Shown: positions 52,754 to 61,752 of the stretch, piece after piece | Position numbering within the stretch: the first letter of the stretch is position 1 | Layout of the letters: each line of letters begins with the position of its first letter | Origin: Fuerstiella sp. | GTDB taxonomy: Bacteria; Planctomycetota; Planctomycetia; Planctomycetales; Planctomycetaceae | Assembly: GCA_029245955.1 (NCBI GenBank) | Contig: JAQWOH010000059.1 | Span: 26,270-90,269 of the forward strand | Direction of reading: 5' to 3' | Length of the DNA: 64,000 nucleotides | The notes under the pieces: generated by a model | Seen by the model: only the letters and a program-made list of their open reading frames with translations | Told to the model about the DNA's origin: nothing | Database searches by the model: none | Program-made: the position numbers and the translations under genes

Positions 52754-53260
52754 ATGATTCATTTCAGCTCAGTACCCGGCTGCTCAAATCTCACGCAACT
52801 CAAAACTCAGTGTTTGCTACCAGCACCCAGGCAAAGTGTGTTTAATTTCTTCGCGGACGCTGGCAATCTTGAAACGATCACTCCGGAGTGGCTGCATTTT
52901 CGCGTTGAAACTGAATTGCCGATCAAGATGGAAGGAGGGGCGTTGATTGACTATCGGCTGAAGCTCCACTGGATTCCGATTCGATGGCGTACCGAAATCA
53001 GCCTGTATGAACCGCCGTTCCGATTCGTTGATCGTCAGATACGTGGGCCGTATCGAGTGTGGGAACATACACACACGTTTGAAGAAAAAGGCAACGGCAC
53101 ACTGGTTTGCGATAGCGTAAACTTTAGTTCTCCAGGCGGACCGTTAATTAAGAAGCTGCTGGTGATACCGGATCTGCAAAGGATCTTTGAGTATCGCCTA
53201 GCTCATCTCGCAGAGATCTTCGAGATGAATTCGGCTCATGGCTATCGAGATGCGGACTAA
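52754..53260 (+). CDS. SRPBCC-family protein
   Basis: The intact 168-residue protein has the START/Bet v1-like SRPBCC pattern: PRQSVFNFFADAGNLETITP, then EWLHFRVETELPIKMEGGAL, LKLHWIPIRWRTEISLYEPP and FRFVDRQIRGPYRVWEHTHT. It closes with a long helix (LIKKLLVIPDLQRIFEYRLA). The family binds hydrophobic ligands in a deep cavity. This subgroup is often annotated with cell-division inhibitor-like names without proof, and is often encoded next to photolyase or ferrochelatase genes. Its stop lies two bases before the ATG of the hemH remnant, so the two formed an operon. The family Phe/Trp cavity positions appear kept. It may have lost its partner's context. Confidence 0.85.
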   Translation: MIHFSSVPGCSNLTQLKTQCLLPAPRQSVFNFFADAGNLETITPEWLHFRVETELPIKMEGGALIDYRLKLHWIPIRWRTEISLYEPPFRFVDRQIRGPYRVWEHTHTFEEKGNGTLVCDSVNFSSPGGPLIKKLLVIPDLQRIFEYRLAHLAEIFEMNSAHGYRDAD

Positions 53261-53431
53261 CGATGAGAGATCCTCGCGGATATAATAGACTGGAATTGAG
53301 AGAATTTTACGATGTGATTCTGATGGTGTCCTTCGGAGGCCCCGAGGGTCTGGATGCTGTGTTGCCGTTTCCAGAGAACGTGCTGTGAGGTTGCAACATT
53401 CCCCGTGAAAGAATGTTGGAGCTCGCCGAAC

Positions 53432-54157
53432 TGACCTTACCCCCGTGAACGGTGCCAGTGTCTATGAGAGGATCCATACCGGCGAAGCCCGGAAAGGATT
53501 TTTCAGGTGCCTGTGAAACAGCACCGTTGCAGACGGTTACCTCGTCGTGGCAGCGAACACAGTTGCATCCGTCGACGTGCCGAATACAAGGATCACGTTT
53601 GGTCGTACGATTTCGTTGCCGATCGTCTTGAAGACGGACGAAAAATCAGGCTGTTGGTGGTCATCGATGAATTCACCCGAGAATGCCTGACCATCGAGGT
53701 CGCTCGATCGTTTACCGCAACGCAAGTCATTGACGTGTTACAATACTTGTTTGCCGTACACGGATCGCCCAAACATATTCGTAGCGACAACGGCCCCGAA
53801 TTCGTGGCCAGGAAGCTCACCAGATGGCTGAAACAAGCTGCTGTCGAAACGTTGTTCATCGCGCCAGGCAGCCCAGGGGAAAATGGCTACGTGGAGAGCT
53901 TCAATGGCAAGCTTCGTGATGAATTGCTCAATGGTGAACTGTTCCTGAGCTTGGCGGAGGCGCGTTGGGTCATTGACCGGTGGCAGCTTGACTACAATCA
54001 CCATAGACTTCACAGTTCGATAGACTACCAGACCCCAGCGGCATTCGCCGCACGGTGTTCTTCTTCCGATCGGCCTGCGGCCTCACTCCAGAACAACACC
54101 GGCCCCATGAACCCCGATTCTCTCACTTAGGTTGGTACTAAAATCGGGGTAAGGTCA
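53432..54157 (+). mobile_element. IS3-family element, internally deleted
   Basis: The ends are imperfect inverted repeats. The left end TGACCTTACCCCCGTGAA matches the reverse complement of the right end (TGACCTTACCCCGATTTT) over about 12 bases. Only the integrase-core half of orfB is present; orfA and the N-terminal part of orfB are missing. It lies inside hemH between the codons for LELAE and ISPANHQ. No clear target duplication is visible in the flanks. Confidence 0.85.
53507..54130 (+). CDS. IS3-family transposase orfB, integrase-core fragment
   Basis: The 207-residue frame is the C-terminal part of an IS3 OrfB (rve integrase core). The first catalytic Asp is in HVWSYDFVADRLEDGRKI, the second in IRSDNGPEFVARKLTRWL, and the Glu in GSPGENGYVESFNGKLRDEL. 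The family ending LDYNHHRLHSSIDYQTPAAF is kept. The usual N-terminal helix-turn-helix (HTH_21) region and the orfA frame are absent, so this copy cannot transpose alone, though its DDE core is intact. The GTG start is nominal and no proper start is expected. Confidence 0.85.
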   Translation: MPVKQHRCRRLPRRGSEHSCIRRRAEYKDHVWSYDFVADRLEDGRKIRLLVVIDEFTRECLTIEVARSFTATQVIDVLQYLFAVHGSPKHIRSDNGPEFVARKLTRWLKQAAVETLFIAPGSPGENGYVESFNGKLRDELLNGELFLSLAEARWVIDRWQLDYNHHRLHSSIDYQTPAAFAARCSSSDRPAASLQNNTGPMNPDSLT

Positions 54158-55054
54158 ATCAGCCCGGCCAATCACCAGTGCCGCGAATTGATCTCAGCAC
54201 TGAATCAGGAACTTGATACTCATCAGATATACCTGCCTACTGGGGCTGGTATCCGAATTTCCGGCACGATGGAAGAGATCAACATGATGTAATCAGAAGC
54301 GATCTCGCATTCGTGACCGCTGCCTGAAGTTCATATTCCAGTGGCCGACAGTTCCGCGAGAACATTATGGTCGCTCAGGGAAGTGTTGCCCATGTCGTCC
54401 CCGTCGTCGATAACATTCGTGTCTTATAAAATCACCACCACTTCGTTGCTGTTTGCAGTGAGCGTATGCGGGACTCTGTCCGCCCGATCGGCAGCCCGCA
54501 ATTCACGTGACCTTCACCGCTCATAGCATTACAGAACCGATGCCTTCGGCGGTCTGCTTACGGTCAACTCTGACGGAATCATACCGGCTCGTGTCTGAAA
54601 CGTCAGGTATCGGTACGGACCACTGAGCATTAGCGTTTCAGAGCCGAAGCGGGCGGTCGCATATCTCGTGGCCGGCACCGGACGAACGGCAATGATCACG
54701 CCCGCAAGCTGAGGTACACGAACGTGCAGGCTGTCATGGCGATGTCAATCAGATTTTTCTCAGGCCACATGGAAGTGGGATACGACCTTGACGACAAAGT
54801 GCAGGAACATGTCAGAAAACCGGAGTGAATATGGTGCGGTCTGCGACTTTCAGAACCCATCCTCGTGTTGCTGGGATTGTGTCCAACGTGATCGTCGAAC
54901 GTCTTGGAGGTCATGGCACAGCTCGTATGAGCGCCTGTCTGCCGACCACCAGATCGACCCGGCTGACTTTTGTCCCGCTCCAGCATGACCGCTAGACTTA
55001 TATTCTGTTAGTCGGCAATTTGGGAAGTGTATAAACGCGAAACGGAGGCTGTTC

Positions 55055-55921
55055 TCAGTCTATTAGCCGACGCAACATCCGAAAGGGAGCTAACGCATTA
55101 TCCTTGAGAGTAACCTTCTTCGTATTCGCCCGAACGAGTACAACCGTTGTATCGTCCAAGGCAAGATTCTTCGGACTGAGATCTTTAATTCGCCGAAGCA
55201 ACGTCGTGACGAAATCGCGAGGCGCATCTATATTGAGCGAATTGGCTATTCCCGTCATTCCAGCCGCTCCCAAAATCTCGCCAGCCGAGTCACATGCTTC
55301 GAAAAGAGAATCCGTGTACGCCAGAAACATATCTCCAGGCAAGAGCTTAAGCTTTGTCGACTGAAACTTCTGTCCACTCAGAATTCCAAACGGAAGGTTA
55401 GACTGGGCATACGCATTTGAATCATCGGCGGATAAAGCTGTCCATAATCGGGACGCCGCGCAGTAGACCAGCGGAGGTGGGTGGCCTGCGGCGCACACTG
55501 TCAGGCTACGCGTGGGCGCAAAGTATGTCGCAACGATCGCTGTAGCAAATCGTCCGACAGTGGCTGCTTCTTCGAACTGCGTGTTCAGGCTCTGCACCAC
55601 ACGAGACTGGTCAATGTAATTGACGTTTCGTCTCATGATGTCGCGTAGTTCAGTGGAAAGGACGGATGCTTCCGCGCCATGCCCACTCACATCCCCAACC
55701 AACATGCGTGTTATCCGACCGGATGCACACGAAGAAACGTAATACACGTCCCCACCCTGTTCGTCACCCTCAAACGGTTGGCTATACACCCAGACATCCA
55801 GTCCAGGAACGACGAAACTTGACCACGTCGAAGAGTTGCCCCCCCACACTTCCATGCAGGTCATTCGTTCCTGGGATAATTCGGTCACTGAGGCTACTTT
55901 GCTGAGAGGAATCGTGCACAT
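55055..55921 (-). CDS. SpoIIE-type PP2C serine phosphatase
   Basis: The 288-residue phosphatase begins MCTIPLSKVASVTELSQERM (ATG 55921), followed by CMEVWGGNSSTW, a sequence typical of a planctomycete PP2C group. A longer frame to 56260 overlaps the DUF1295 gene and reads like noncoding sequence, so it was rejected. The catalytic core has VYSQPFEGDEQGGDVYYVSS, the metal-binding Asp in LVGDVSGHGAEASVLSTELR, GRFATAIVATYFAPTRSLTV with CAAGHPPPLVY, and the late MFLAYTDSLFEACDSAG and LALDDTTVVLVRA with its Asp. Such phosphatases often control anti-sigma antagonists. It lies next to the lipid operon and not far from a sigma factor. Confidence 0.85.
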   Translation of the reverse strand: MCTIPLSKVASVTELSQERMTCMEVWGGNSSTWSSFVVPGLDVWVYSQPFEGDEQGGDVYYVSSCASGRITRMLVGDVSGHGAEASVLSTELRDIMRRNVNYIDQSRVVQSLNTQFEEAATVGRFATAIVATYFAPTRSLTVCAAGHPPPLVYCAASRLWTALSADDSNAYAQSNLPFGILSGQKFQSTKLKLLPGDMFLAYTDSLFEACDSAGEILGAAGMTGIANSLNIDAPRDFVTTLLRRIKDLSPKNLALDDTTVVLVRANTKKVTLKDNALAPFRMLRRLID

Positions 55922-56150
55922 GTCATTGTAATGGTGTCCTGAGTACAGCGAAATGTCGGTTGTACGCTGGTCCAGGTGGACGACCATTGTCGTGAGATGC
56001 CTATTTTGCATCCGTGCGGGGCAAATAAGTGCCTGAAAAGCTGCAGAACTGCTGCACAAGGCTATAGACGTGTCGCGCAAAACGGCCATCAGTTTTTCTG
56101 CGATCGCGACTCTACAGTTGTGCAGATTTTTTGCCGTGTCAGCATCGTAC

Positions 56151-56945
56151 TCATTTCGACCTTCGCCCCGGCATGCCGGGCAGAAATGCATTGGTCCGTG
56201 AAACGTACTCCGAGTACTCCGGTTTAGAACTTCGCAATGTACTTTCAAGCAGCGAAACACCTGACACTCGCAGCAGCAGAAAAGTCATTGTCACCGGGGA
56301 GATGATAGTCCACAATACGCCGCTTTGTGACACAGCCAACAGAAACAGCCCCCACCACACCAGACAGTCGCCAAAATAGTTAGGGTGCCTCGTGTACCGC
56401 CAAAGTCCGGTATCAAGTACCCGCCCGGCGTTGTCAGGATTCCTTCGAAATCGAACCAACTGCCAGTCGCCGACCGTTTCGAAAAACATCCCCACCGTCC
56501 ACAACGCGACGCCGAGAACAGCTAAGGTTGTGGAACTCCGAGCAGTGACAGAGAGACTTATCTGAAGCGGCAGTGAAACGACCCACATGACGGCTCCCTG
56601 CAAACCGAATACAATGAACAGACTGGCCAGCGGGAACGACGCACCCCATCGTTCCCGCATTGCTCGATAGCGAAAATCTTCCGGTTTTCCGAGATTGCGG
56701 GCGGCCAGATGGACGCTCAGCCGTAACGCCCAGACTGAGGTCAGAACTACCAGCAGCCACTGAACTACGTACCGTTCCTGAGCGTTGATGAATAGCATCC
56801 AGGCGATTACGGCGAAGCCTATTCCCCAACAGATATCAATAATGCCTGCATCTTTGCGAAACAGACTGATCAGCCATGTTGGGATCATCAGAAAGAGGAT
56901 CACCGCGACTGTCAACAGGTGAGCAGATAGTTGTGCCTCACTCAT
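56151..56945 (-). CDS. DUF1295 membrane protein (steroid-reductase-like)
   Basis: The 264-residue polytopic protein belongs to DUF1295, relatives of 3-oxo-5-alpha-steroid reductases and isoprenylcysteine methyltransferases. Helices include LLTVAVILFLMIPTWLISLF, IIDICWGIGFAVIAWMLF and SFPLASLFIVFGLQGAVMWV. The diagnostic C-terminal block is LDTGLWRYTRHPNYFGDCLV, where R-H-P-N-Y-F-G binds cofactor in relatives, then LLRVSGVSLLESTL. Its ATG overlaps the stop of the upstream methyltransferase by four bases (ATGA, 56942-56945), so they are coupled. DUF1295 genes often accompany cyclopropane-fatty-acid synthase genes and may modify the fatty chain; the reaction is unproven. Confidence 0.9.
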   Translation of the reverse strand: MSEAQLSAHLLTVAVILFLMIPTWLISLFRKDAGIIDICWGIGFAVIAWMLFINAQERYVVQWLLVVLTSVWALRLSVHLAARNLGKPEDFRYRAMRERWGASFPLASLFIVFGLQGAVMWVVSLPLQISLSVTARSSTTLAVLGVALWTVGMFFETVGDWQLVRFRRNPDNAGRVLDTGLWRYTRHPNYFGDCLVWWGLFLLAVSQSGVLWTIISPVTMTFLLLRVSGVSLLESTLRSSKPEYSEYVSRTNAFLPGMPGRRSK

Positions 56946-57949
56946 GGCTTAAACAGGTAATGAGAAACGAACCACTCATTGCCGCCGTTAAATGCGAACA
57001 GCTCTTCACATGCCATGAAGAACAGTCGCCAGCGATTGTGCCAGCGAAGAGCTTCGTCCTTTCCGTAGGTATCCGCCAGCGTCGACTGCAGCGCGTGTTT
57101 TGCGCGATCCTGATTCATCAGCCAGGCCCGGCAGGTTTTTGCATAGTGTACGCCGTTCCACTTCCTTTGACTCACCACCTGCAGTGAATTGCAGGCACGT
57201 GGAAGCAGGTCGACTGCCGGCATCATGCCACCGGTAAAAAAGTGTCTTCCCATCCAGTTGTGCGGGCCGTTTGTTTCGAACAGGTAGGCAGACCGACGGT
57301 GACAGAAGACGTGAACAAACAACATTCCATCCGGACACAGCCAGTCGTGAATGCGCCGCGTCAGTTCGCGGTGGTTTCTCATATGCTCAAACATTTCCAC
57401 TGACACTACTCGATCGAAAGAATCGTCCGTTGAAAAGTCGTTTATGTCAGCCGTCACGACTTGTAGGTTTGAAAGACCTAACTGAGCGGCGCGAGCTTCT
57501 ATATAGCGACGTTGAGAACTTGAATTCGAAACCGAAGTAATCTGACTTGATGGATATCTGTCAGCCATCCATAAAGACAGCGACCCCCAGCCGCAGCCAA
57601 GTTCCAGAATCTTCATCCCGTCTTCCAGTCGCGCGTTTTCGCACGTCACGCGCAGTGCTTCGCTTTCCGCGGCCTCCAAAGAGGCCACTCCTTCCGGCCA
57701 GTAGCAGCTGCTGTATTTCAGCTTCGGTCCAAGCACCTGCCGAAAGAATTCAGACGGCACTTCGTAGTGCTGTTCGTTGGCCGCAGCAGCCTGAACTGCA
57801 ATCGGCTCGGACAATGTCCGTTCGATAAAGCGTTGAGTCGCACCAACTTCGTCGTCCGATTCAAGGTCACTCAGACGTGTCTTCAGGAGCCGTCGGATTC
57901 CATACCGAATAACGGAATCCGGTAATCTGCCATGCTCCGCGGCGTTCAT
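56942..57949 (-). CDS. CFA-synthase-like SAM methyltransferase, shorter paralogue
   Basis: The start is set at ATG 57949; a frame extending to 58090 overlaps the next gene and has a non-coding look. The 335-residue protein has the class I SAM motif MKILELGCGWGSLSLWMADR, preceded by EQHYEVPSEFFRQVLGPKLK and YSSCYWPEGVASLEAAESEA. Then come ITSVSNSSSQRRYIEARAAQ and DRVVSVEMFEHMRNHRELTR. It resembles the short cyclopropane-fatty-acyl-phospholipid-synthase type that often sits beside DUF1295. It should methylate unsaturated acyl chains of phospholipids. It is coupled by a four-base overlap to DUF1295 and follows its longer paralogue by 50 bp. Confidence 0.88.
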   Translation of the reverse strand: MNAAEHGRLPDSVIRYGIRRLLKTRLSDLESDDEVGATQRFIERTLSEPIAVQAAAANEQHYEVPSEFFRQVLGPKLKYSSCYWPEGVASLEAAESEALRVTCENARLEDGMKILELGCGWGSLSLWMADRYPSSQITSVSNSSSQRRYIEARAAQLGLSNLQVVTADINDFSTDDSFDRVVSVEMFEHMRNHRELTRRIHDWLCPDGMLFVHVFCHRRSAYLFETNGPHNWMGRHFFTGGMMPAVDLLPRACNSLQVVSQRKWNGVHYAKTCRAWLMNQDRAKHALQSTLADTYGKDEALRWHNRWRLFFMACEELFAFNGGNEWFVSHYLFKP

Positions 57950-57999
57950 GAGTGGCGCCACGAAAAAACCGACACGAGATCGACTTCGAGATACCGTTT

Positions 58000-59346
58000 T
58001 CAGAACGCGGGCTGGTCCCAGACAATCTGAACAACTCTCACGGCTTGTTCGCGAAACGCGGCTTCGCAATAGCATAAATAATACTCCCACATCCTGATGA
58101 ATCGGTCGTCAAAACCCAGTCGTCGAACATCGTCCAGCCGATCAAAAAATCGTTCACGCCACAATTCAAGTGTTCTGGCGTAGTGCAGCGACATGTCCTC
58201 TATGGATTCAAGTCGAAGGTTGGTTGTTCGCCCCGCAGCAGTCTGCAGCGCGGCGACCGAGGGCAGAAAGCCGCCAGGAAAGATATATTTCTGAATGAAG
58301 TCGGTGCGTTGGCGATATGCCTCATAACGCGTTTCAGGCATCACAATGGCCTGCATGGCAAACCGTCCGCCTGGTCTGAGCAGTCGACCGCAGCATCGAA
58401 AGTAGTTATCGAGAAACCCTTCGCCGACTGCCTCGACCATTTCTATGGAAACAAGCTTGTCGTATTGCCCCTGCAGATCCCGATAATCATAGTCCAGAAG
58501 TTGAACCTGTTTTGTAATACCAGCGTCAGCAAATCTCTGTTTCGCACGTGCGAACTGAGCTTGCGATATGGTGGCAGTGGTCAGACCACAACCGTAGTTC
58601 GTGACGGCATGAAGAGCAAACCCGCCCCAACCTGTGCCGATCTCCATGACCTCGTCAGAAGGCCGCAATTCCAGCTTTCGACAGATCCGATCCAGTTTGG
58701 CGATGGAAGCTGCATGAAGTGAAGTATGTTCGTCTTCAAACCATGCCGATGAATACATCAGCGTTGGGTCAAGAAACAGCTCGAAGAACTGGTTGCTAAG
58801 GTCATAGTGAGCGGCGATATTGCGCCGACTGCCACCGCGAGTATTACGTTGGAGCCACCTGACGATTCGCTGAAACTGGCCGGTAAGAGCCGCGACAGGA
58901 CCCTGAATGGAGTTCAGGTTGCGGCAGAAAATTCTCAGCAGGCCTGTCAAATCGTCTGTCCGCCAGTACCCACGAAGATAGGACTCAGCGAACCCCAGAC
59001 CGCCGTCTGTTACCAGTTGACTGTAGAGCCCCGGGTCATCTACGCTCAGTCCGGCCCTCAATCCATCAGCCAGAGGATCTCCTAATTGTTTCTGTGTCTG
59101 TGGGTCTGAATACTCAATCGTGCCGTGCTTCAGTAAGTCCAGCTTCTGCAGTATTCTGCGGCGAGCAAGCCGCTGAAATGATGTGGGTGCAAAACTCTGC
59201 GATCCTAACGCGTCGGGAGAGGATGTGGACCGATTCGGTTGCCCAATCTTTTCATACGCGGCGTTGCTCGATGACGCCGCGTTCGCCGACGCGCCGGCCC
59301 CTGCTCCGGAAGAGGTCACATTGGATGTAAAATCGATGGTGGTCAT
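58000..59346 (-). CDS. Cyclopropane-fatty-acyl-phospholipid synthase-family protein
   Basis: The 448-residue protein is a full-length CFA-synthase homologue. The N-terminal membrane-associated region (GGLGFAESYLRGYWRTDDLT) is followed by NIAAHYDLSNQFFELFLDPT and MYSSAWFEDEHTSLHAASIA. The SAM motif is EVMEIGTGWGGFALHAVTNY, and then come TTATISQAQFARAKQRFADA and VSIEMVEAVGEGFLDNYF. QAIVMPETRYEAYRQRTDF, FIQKYIFPGGFLPSVAALQ and AFREQAVRVVQIVW complete the family. It would add a methylene or methyl group to double bonds in membrane lipids. The Ser/Ala-rich leader of about 35 residues is unusual. The ATG at 59346 is chosen. Downstream paralogue begins 50 bp away. Confidence 0.92.
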   Translation of the reverse strand: MTTIDFTSNVTSSGAGAGASANAASSSNAAYEKIGQPNRSTSSPDALGSQSFAPTSFQRLARRRILQKLDLLKHGTIEYSDPQTQKQLGDPLADGLRAGLSVDDPGLYSQLVTDGGLGFAESYLRGYWRTDDLTGLLRIFCRNLNSIQGPVAALTGQFQRIVRWLQRNTRGGSRRNIAAHYDLSNQFFELFLDPTLMYSSAWFEDEHTSLHAASIAKLDRICRKLELRPSDEVMEIGTGWGGFALHAVTNYGCGLTTATISQAQFARAKQRFADAGITKQVQLLDYDYRDLQGQYDKLVSIEMVEAVGEGFLDNYFRCCGRLLRPGGRFAMQAIVMPETRYEAYRQRTDFIQKYIFPGGFLPSVAALQTAAGRTTNLRLESIEDMSLHYARTLELWRERFFDRLDDVRRLGFDDRFIRMWEYYLCYCEAAFREQAVRVVQIVWDQPAF

Positions 59347-59388
59347 ATCTTCACTTTGTAGTACTGCGATGGGAAACACTGCGAAATT

Positions 59389-60255
59389 CTAGCTGGGTGA
59401 TGAAGCTGTCCGCTCCAACTTGACTTCTTCAACAGAGACCGGATGCGCAAAAAAAGGTGCTTTCTTCATCCACAGACGAAATGCCTGCCAGTAAATGGCG
59501 ATAACCACCCGTAACGTCATTGCGGGAAAACGCAGAATCGACCGAAGACGATTGAATGGAGTGAATTCCAGACGCTTAAGAACCAGAATTGCGTCAAAAA
59601 TCGAGGCTTCCTGATTGAAGCATTCGAGTCGCACAACAGCTGTTTGACCAGGATGAGTGATGCGCCACCGGTACATCAGGTCCATCGGCATAAACGGTGA
59701 AACGTGAAATTCCTTCGCACATTCAAATCGAATCGTCTTGGGGTTTCCGTGTGCCGGAATGACATAACAGTGTTTTTCACCCCATGGCGTGTTGGTCACT
59801 TCAGCAACGATGGCCTCAACGTTTTGTCCCGATTGGTCGTAGCAGTAATACACAGACACCGGATTGAATACGAAGCCAAAATACCGAACGTGAGTCAGCA
59901 GGCGAACAGGCCCATTGAGAGTCCGCCCCGTTTTTTGCAGCACGACTTCCCGAACGCAGTGAACGATTGGGCGAGACGGATCACCAAGAAAATCTGTACG
60001 GCGGAACTGAGCAATGCGTGGGAAGCTGGTTGAGTAGAAAAACCAACCATCAAAAATGTCGTCAACTTCATTCAGGTCGATGAATAACAGGTATAGTCGG
60101 TTACGAAACGTATGTGGCACCGGTGAAAACCGGCGATGCCTCACCACGCCTTCATAGAAACAGCTGTTCAGGGCCCCGGAATTGCGTCGACTTGCAGTGG
60201 AAGTTTCGTTATTGCTGAGCTGCGGCCCGCGCGGCTCTGGTGTTACTATCGTCAC
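59389..60255 (-). CDS. DUF1365 protein
   Basis: The GTG at 60255 overlaps the FAD gene stop (GTGA, 60252-60255) and has AAGGAAGG seven bases upstream, so it is preferred to ATGs inside that gene. The 288-residue protein fits DUF1365: LNSCFYEGVVRHRRFSPVPH, FRNRLYLLFIDLNEVDDIFD, VHCVREVVLQKTGRTLNGPV and RLLTHVRYFGFVFNPVSVYY. NTPWGEKHCYVIPAHGNPKT and KEFHVSPFMPMDLMYRWRI follow. DUF1365 genes nearly always sit beside the FAD-dependent oxidoreductase and a CFA-synthase, as here, and they are thought to act in the same lipid-modification route; no reaction is proven. Translationally coupled on both sides. Confidence 0.93.
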   Translation of the reverse strand: MTIVTPEPRGPQLSNNETSTASRRNSGALNSCFYEGVVRHRRFSPVPHTFRNRLYLLFIDLNEVDDIFDGWFFYSTSFPRIAQFRRTDFLGDPSRPIVHCVREVVLQKTGRTLNGPVRLLTHVRYFGFVFNPVSVYYCYDQSGQNVEAIVAEVTNTPWGEKHCYVIPAHGNPKTIRFECAKEFHVSPFMPMDLMYRWRITHPGQTAVVRLECFNQEASIFDAILVLKRLEFTPFNRLRSILRFPAMTLRVVIAIYWQAFRLWMKKAPFFAHPVSVEEVKLERTASSPS

Positions 60256-61577
60256 AGGGTGCCTTCCTTCAGCAGTGACACAGCTCCGTCCGGGCATGAT
60301 CCGCGCGGCACAGTTTTCGAAGTAAATGCGGTGGATGCCGGAATGCCAAACTGCTCGCAGACTGAGAGAGCACTGACCACCCCGTCTTCGTGAAATCCGT
60401 TTCGCCAATACGCGCCGCAGAACGAAGTGCGATTTCGTCGAATGAAGTGCTGGTGACGTGCCTGGAACTCCTCACGCCGGGCCGTAAAGACCGGGTGCGA
60501 ATACTCGAACTCAGCCAGCACTTTCGTCCGATCGATTGAGTCATCCTCGTTGAGCGTGATACAAAACGTTTGCTCAGACTGGATTTTCTGCAGAATGTTT
60601 ACGTTGTATGTGACGGTCGGCATTGATGACGGCTTGTTGCCGATGTGGTAATTCCAACTGGCCCATGCGCGCCGTCGTTTCGGCAGTAATGAGTCGTCGG
60701 TATGCAGTACGGCAGTGTTACTGCGATACGGGAATGCAGAAAGAACTTCCGTCTCGTCACCGTCCGCTTCACCTCCCAAAAGCCGTAGTGCTTGATCACT
60801 GTGGCAGGCAAAGATCACTTCGTCAAAACGGTCGACGCCCAGTGAATGCCTGATCGTAACGTCTTCGCCGGAACGCTGCACGGAATGAACGGGACAACAT
60901 AGTCGAATCTTATCACGAAAAGGTTCGATCAGACGATCGACGTAGGACTTCGATCCGCCGCCGATGACCCTCCAAACGGGACGATTTCTCAAACTTAACA
61001 GACCATGATTCACATAGAAATGAAGAATGAATCGAATCGGAAAGCGTGCGAAGTCGTCGAATGGACAGGACCAGATCGCGGCCCCCATGGGAAACAGATA
61101 TTGCTCAGAAAACTGCTGTGAAAAGCCACGCTCAGTAACGTAGTCACCGACGGTCTGAGTGTGGGAAACGTGCTGGAGATCATTTGAACCTACACGATTG
61201 AATCGCATGATGTCGTAGAGCAAACGGTAAAATTTTGGTCGCAGCAAATTTCTGCGCTGGGCAAACACCCCATTGGGCGAAGTGCCGTTATATTCGAGCC
61301 CGTCCCGATCGCTGCGGACGCTGAAACTCATCGAAGTTGGTGTTGTTTCGACGTTGAGCCCAGCCAGCAGCCGAGTGAAATTCGGATACGTACGCTCGTT
61401 ATAGACGATGAACCCTGTATCGATATCATATTCCCCGCCGGGGATTGATACGGACACCGTGTTGGCGTGGCCTCCAATACGTGAGTCGGCCTCGAACACC
61501 GTGACGTCATGCTGCGGAGCCAGCAGACGCGCACAGGTGAGGCCGGAGATACCGGAACCGATTACAGCAATTCTCAC
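60252..61577 (-). CDS. FAD/NAD(P)-dependent amine-oxidase-like protein
   Basis: The GTG at 61577 has a very strong GGAGAAGG just upstream. The 441-residue protein starts with the Rossmann motif IAVIGSGISGLTCARLLA, ends strand 2 in VTVFEADSRIGGHANTVSV and shows DIDTGFIVYNERTYPNFTRL. The group-specific SEQYLFPMGAAIWSCPFDDF and a central VWRVIGGGSKSYVDRLIEPF fit flavin oxidoreductases of the amine-oxidase family that accompany DUF1365. TVTYNVNILQKIQSEQTFCI and FCGAYWRNGFHEDGVVSALS end it. It would oxidise or desaturate lipid chains. It heads the leftward operon and is divergent from the sigma factor gene. Confidence 0.92.
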   Translation of the reverse strand: MRIAVIGSGISGLTCARLLAPQHDVTVFEADSRIGGHANTVSVSIPGGEYDIDTGFIVYNERTYPNFTRLLAGLNVETTPTSMSFSVRSDRDGLEYNGTSPNGVFAQRRNLLRPKFYRLLYDIMRFNRVGSNDLQHVSHTQTVGDYVTERGFSQQFSEQYLFPMGAAIWSCPFDDFARFPIRFILHFYVNHGLLSLRNRPVWRVIGGGSKSYVDRLIEPFRDKIRLCCPVHSVQRSGEDVTIRHSLGVDRFDEVIFACHSDQALRLLGGEADGDETEVLSAFPYRSNTAVLHTDDSLLPKRRRAWASWNYHIGNKPSSMPTVTYNVNILQKIQSEQTFCITLNEDDSIDRTKVLAEFEYSHPVFTARREEFQARHQHFIRRNRTSFCGAYWRNGFHEDGVVSALSVCEQFGIPASTAFTSKTVPRGSCPDGAVSLLKEGTL

Positions 61578-61752
61578 TAACCTTCTCCAATCGAGGGGGA
61601 CGCCGGCGTGGTCTTAGAACGTTTGAAGAATTTGGCCACTCGGAGGACTATTGTTTTTTCGAAACCCCCCAGTTCTACTACGTTTATTGATATTTCGGTG
61701 AGTTTCAATTTTTCCGCTGGTCATTCTGCGCCAGCCCTCTAGGACCTTAGAG
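61578..61752. promoter_or_regulatory. Divergent promoter region of the lipid operon and sigma factor
   Basis: This 175-bp gap separates two divergent units and must hold their promoters. AGGA at 61741-61744 precedes the sigma-factor GTG. A T-rich tract occurs around 61650-61656. No known -35/-10 or LitR/ChrR-type operator was recognised, so no individual box is assigned. Confidence 0.45.

Larger units (their letters stand above)
53263..54988 (+). pseudogene. hemH: Ferrochelatase gene split by an IS element and decayed
   Basis: The 5' part (53263-53431) reads FYDVILMVSFGGPEGLDAVL and PFPENVL, a TGA (53386-53388) for Arg, then GCNIPRERMLELAE. The IS3-type element then intervenes. After 54157 the gene resumes with ISPANHQCRELISALNQELD and THQIYLP. 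In another frame it continues YWGWYPNFRHDGRDQ, LAFVTAA, a stop, then SSYSSGRQFRENI. Further pieces are FTAHSITEPMP (the active-site region FTAHS), LAFQSRSGR and FFSGHMEVGYDLDD, which carries the conserved H-x-E. The end is DHQIDPADFCPAPA at 54988. Many stops and shifts separate these parts. The enzyme inserts iron into protoporphyrin IX. This copy cannot be functional. Confidence 0.85.

Noticed and set aside
55922..56260. N-terminal extension of the SpoIIE phosphatase to 56260
   Set aside because: It overlaps the end of the DUF1295 gene and does not resemble the family; the family start matches ATG 55921.
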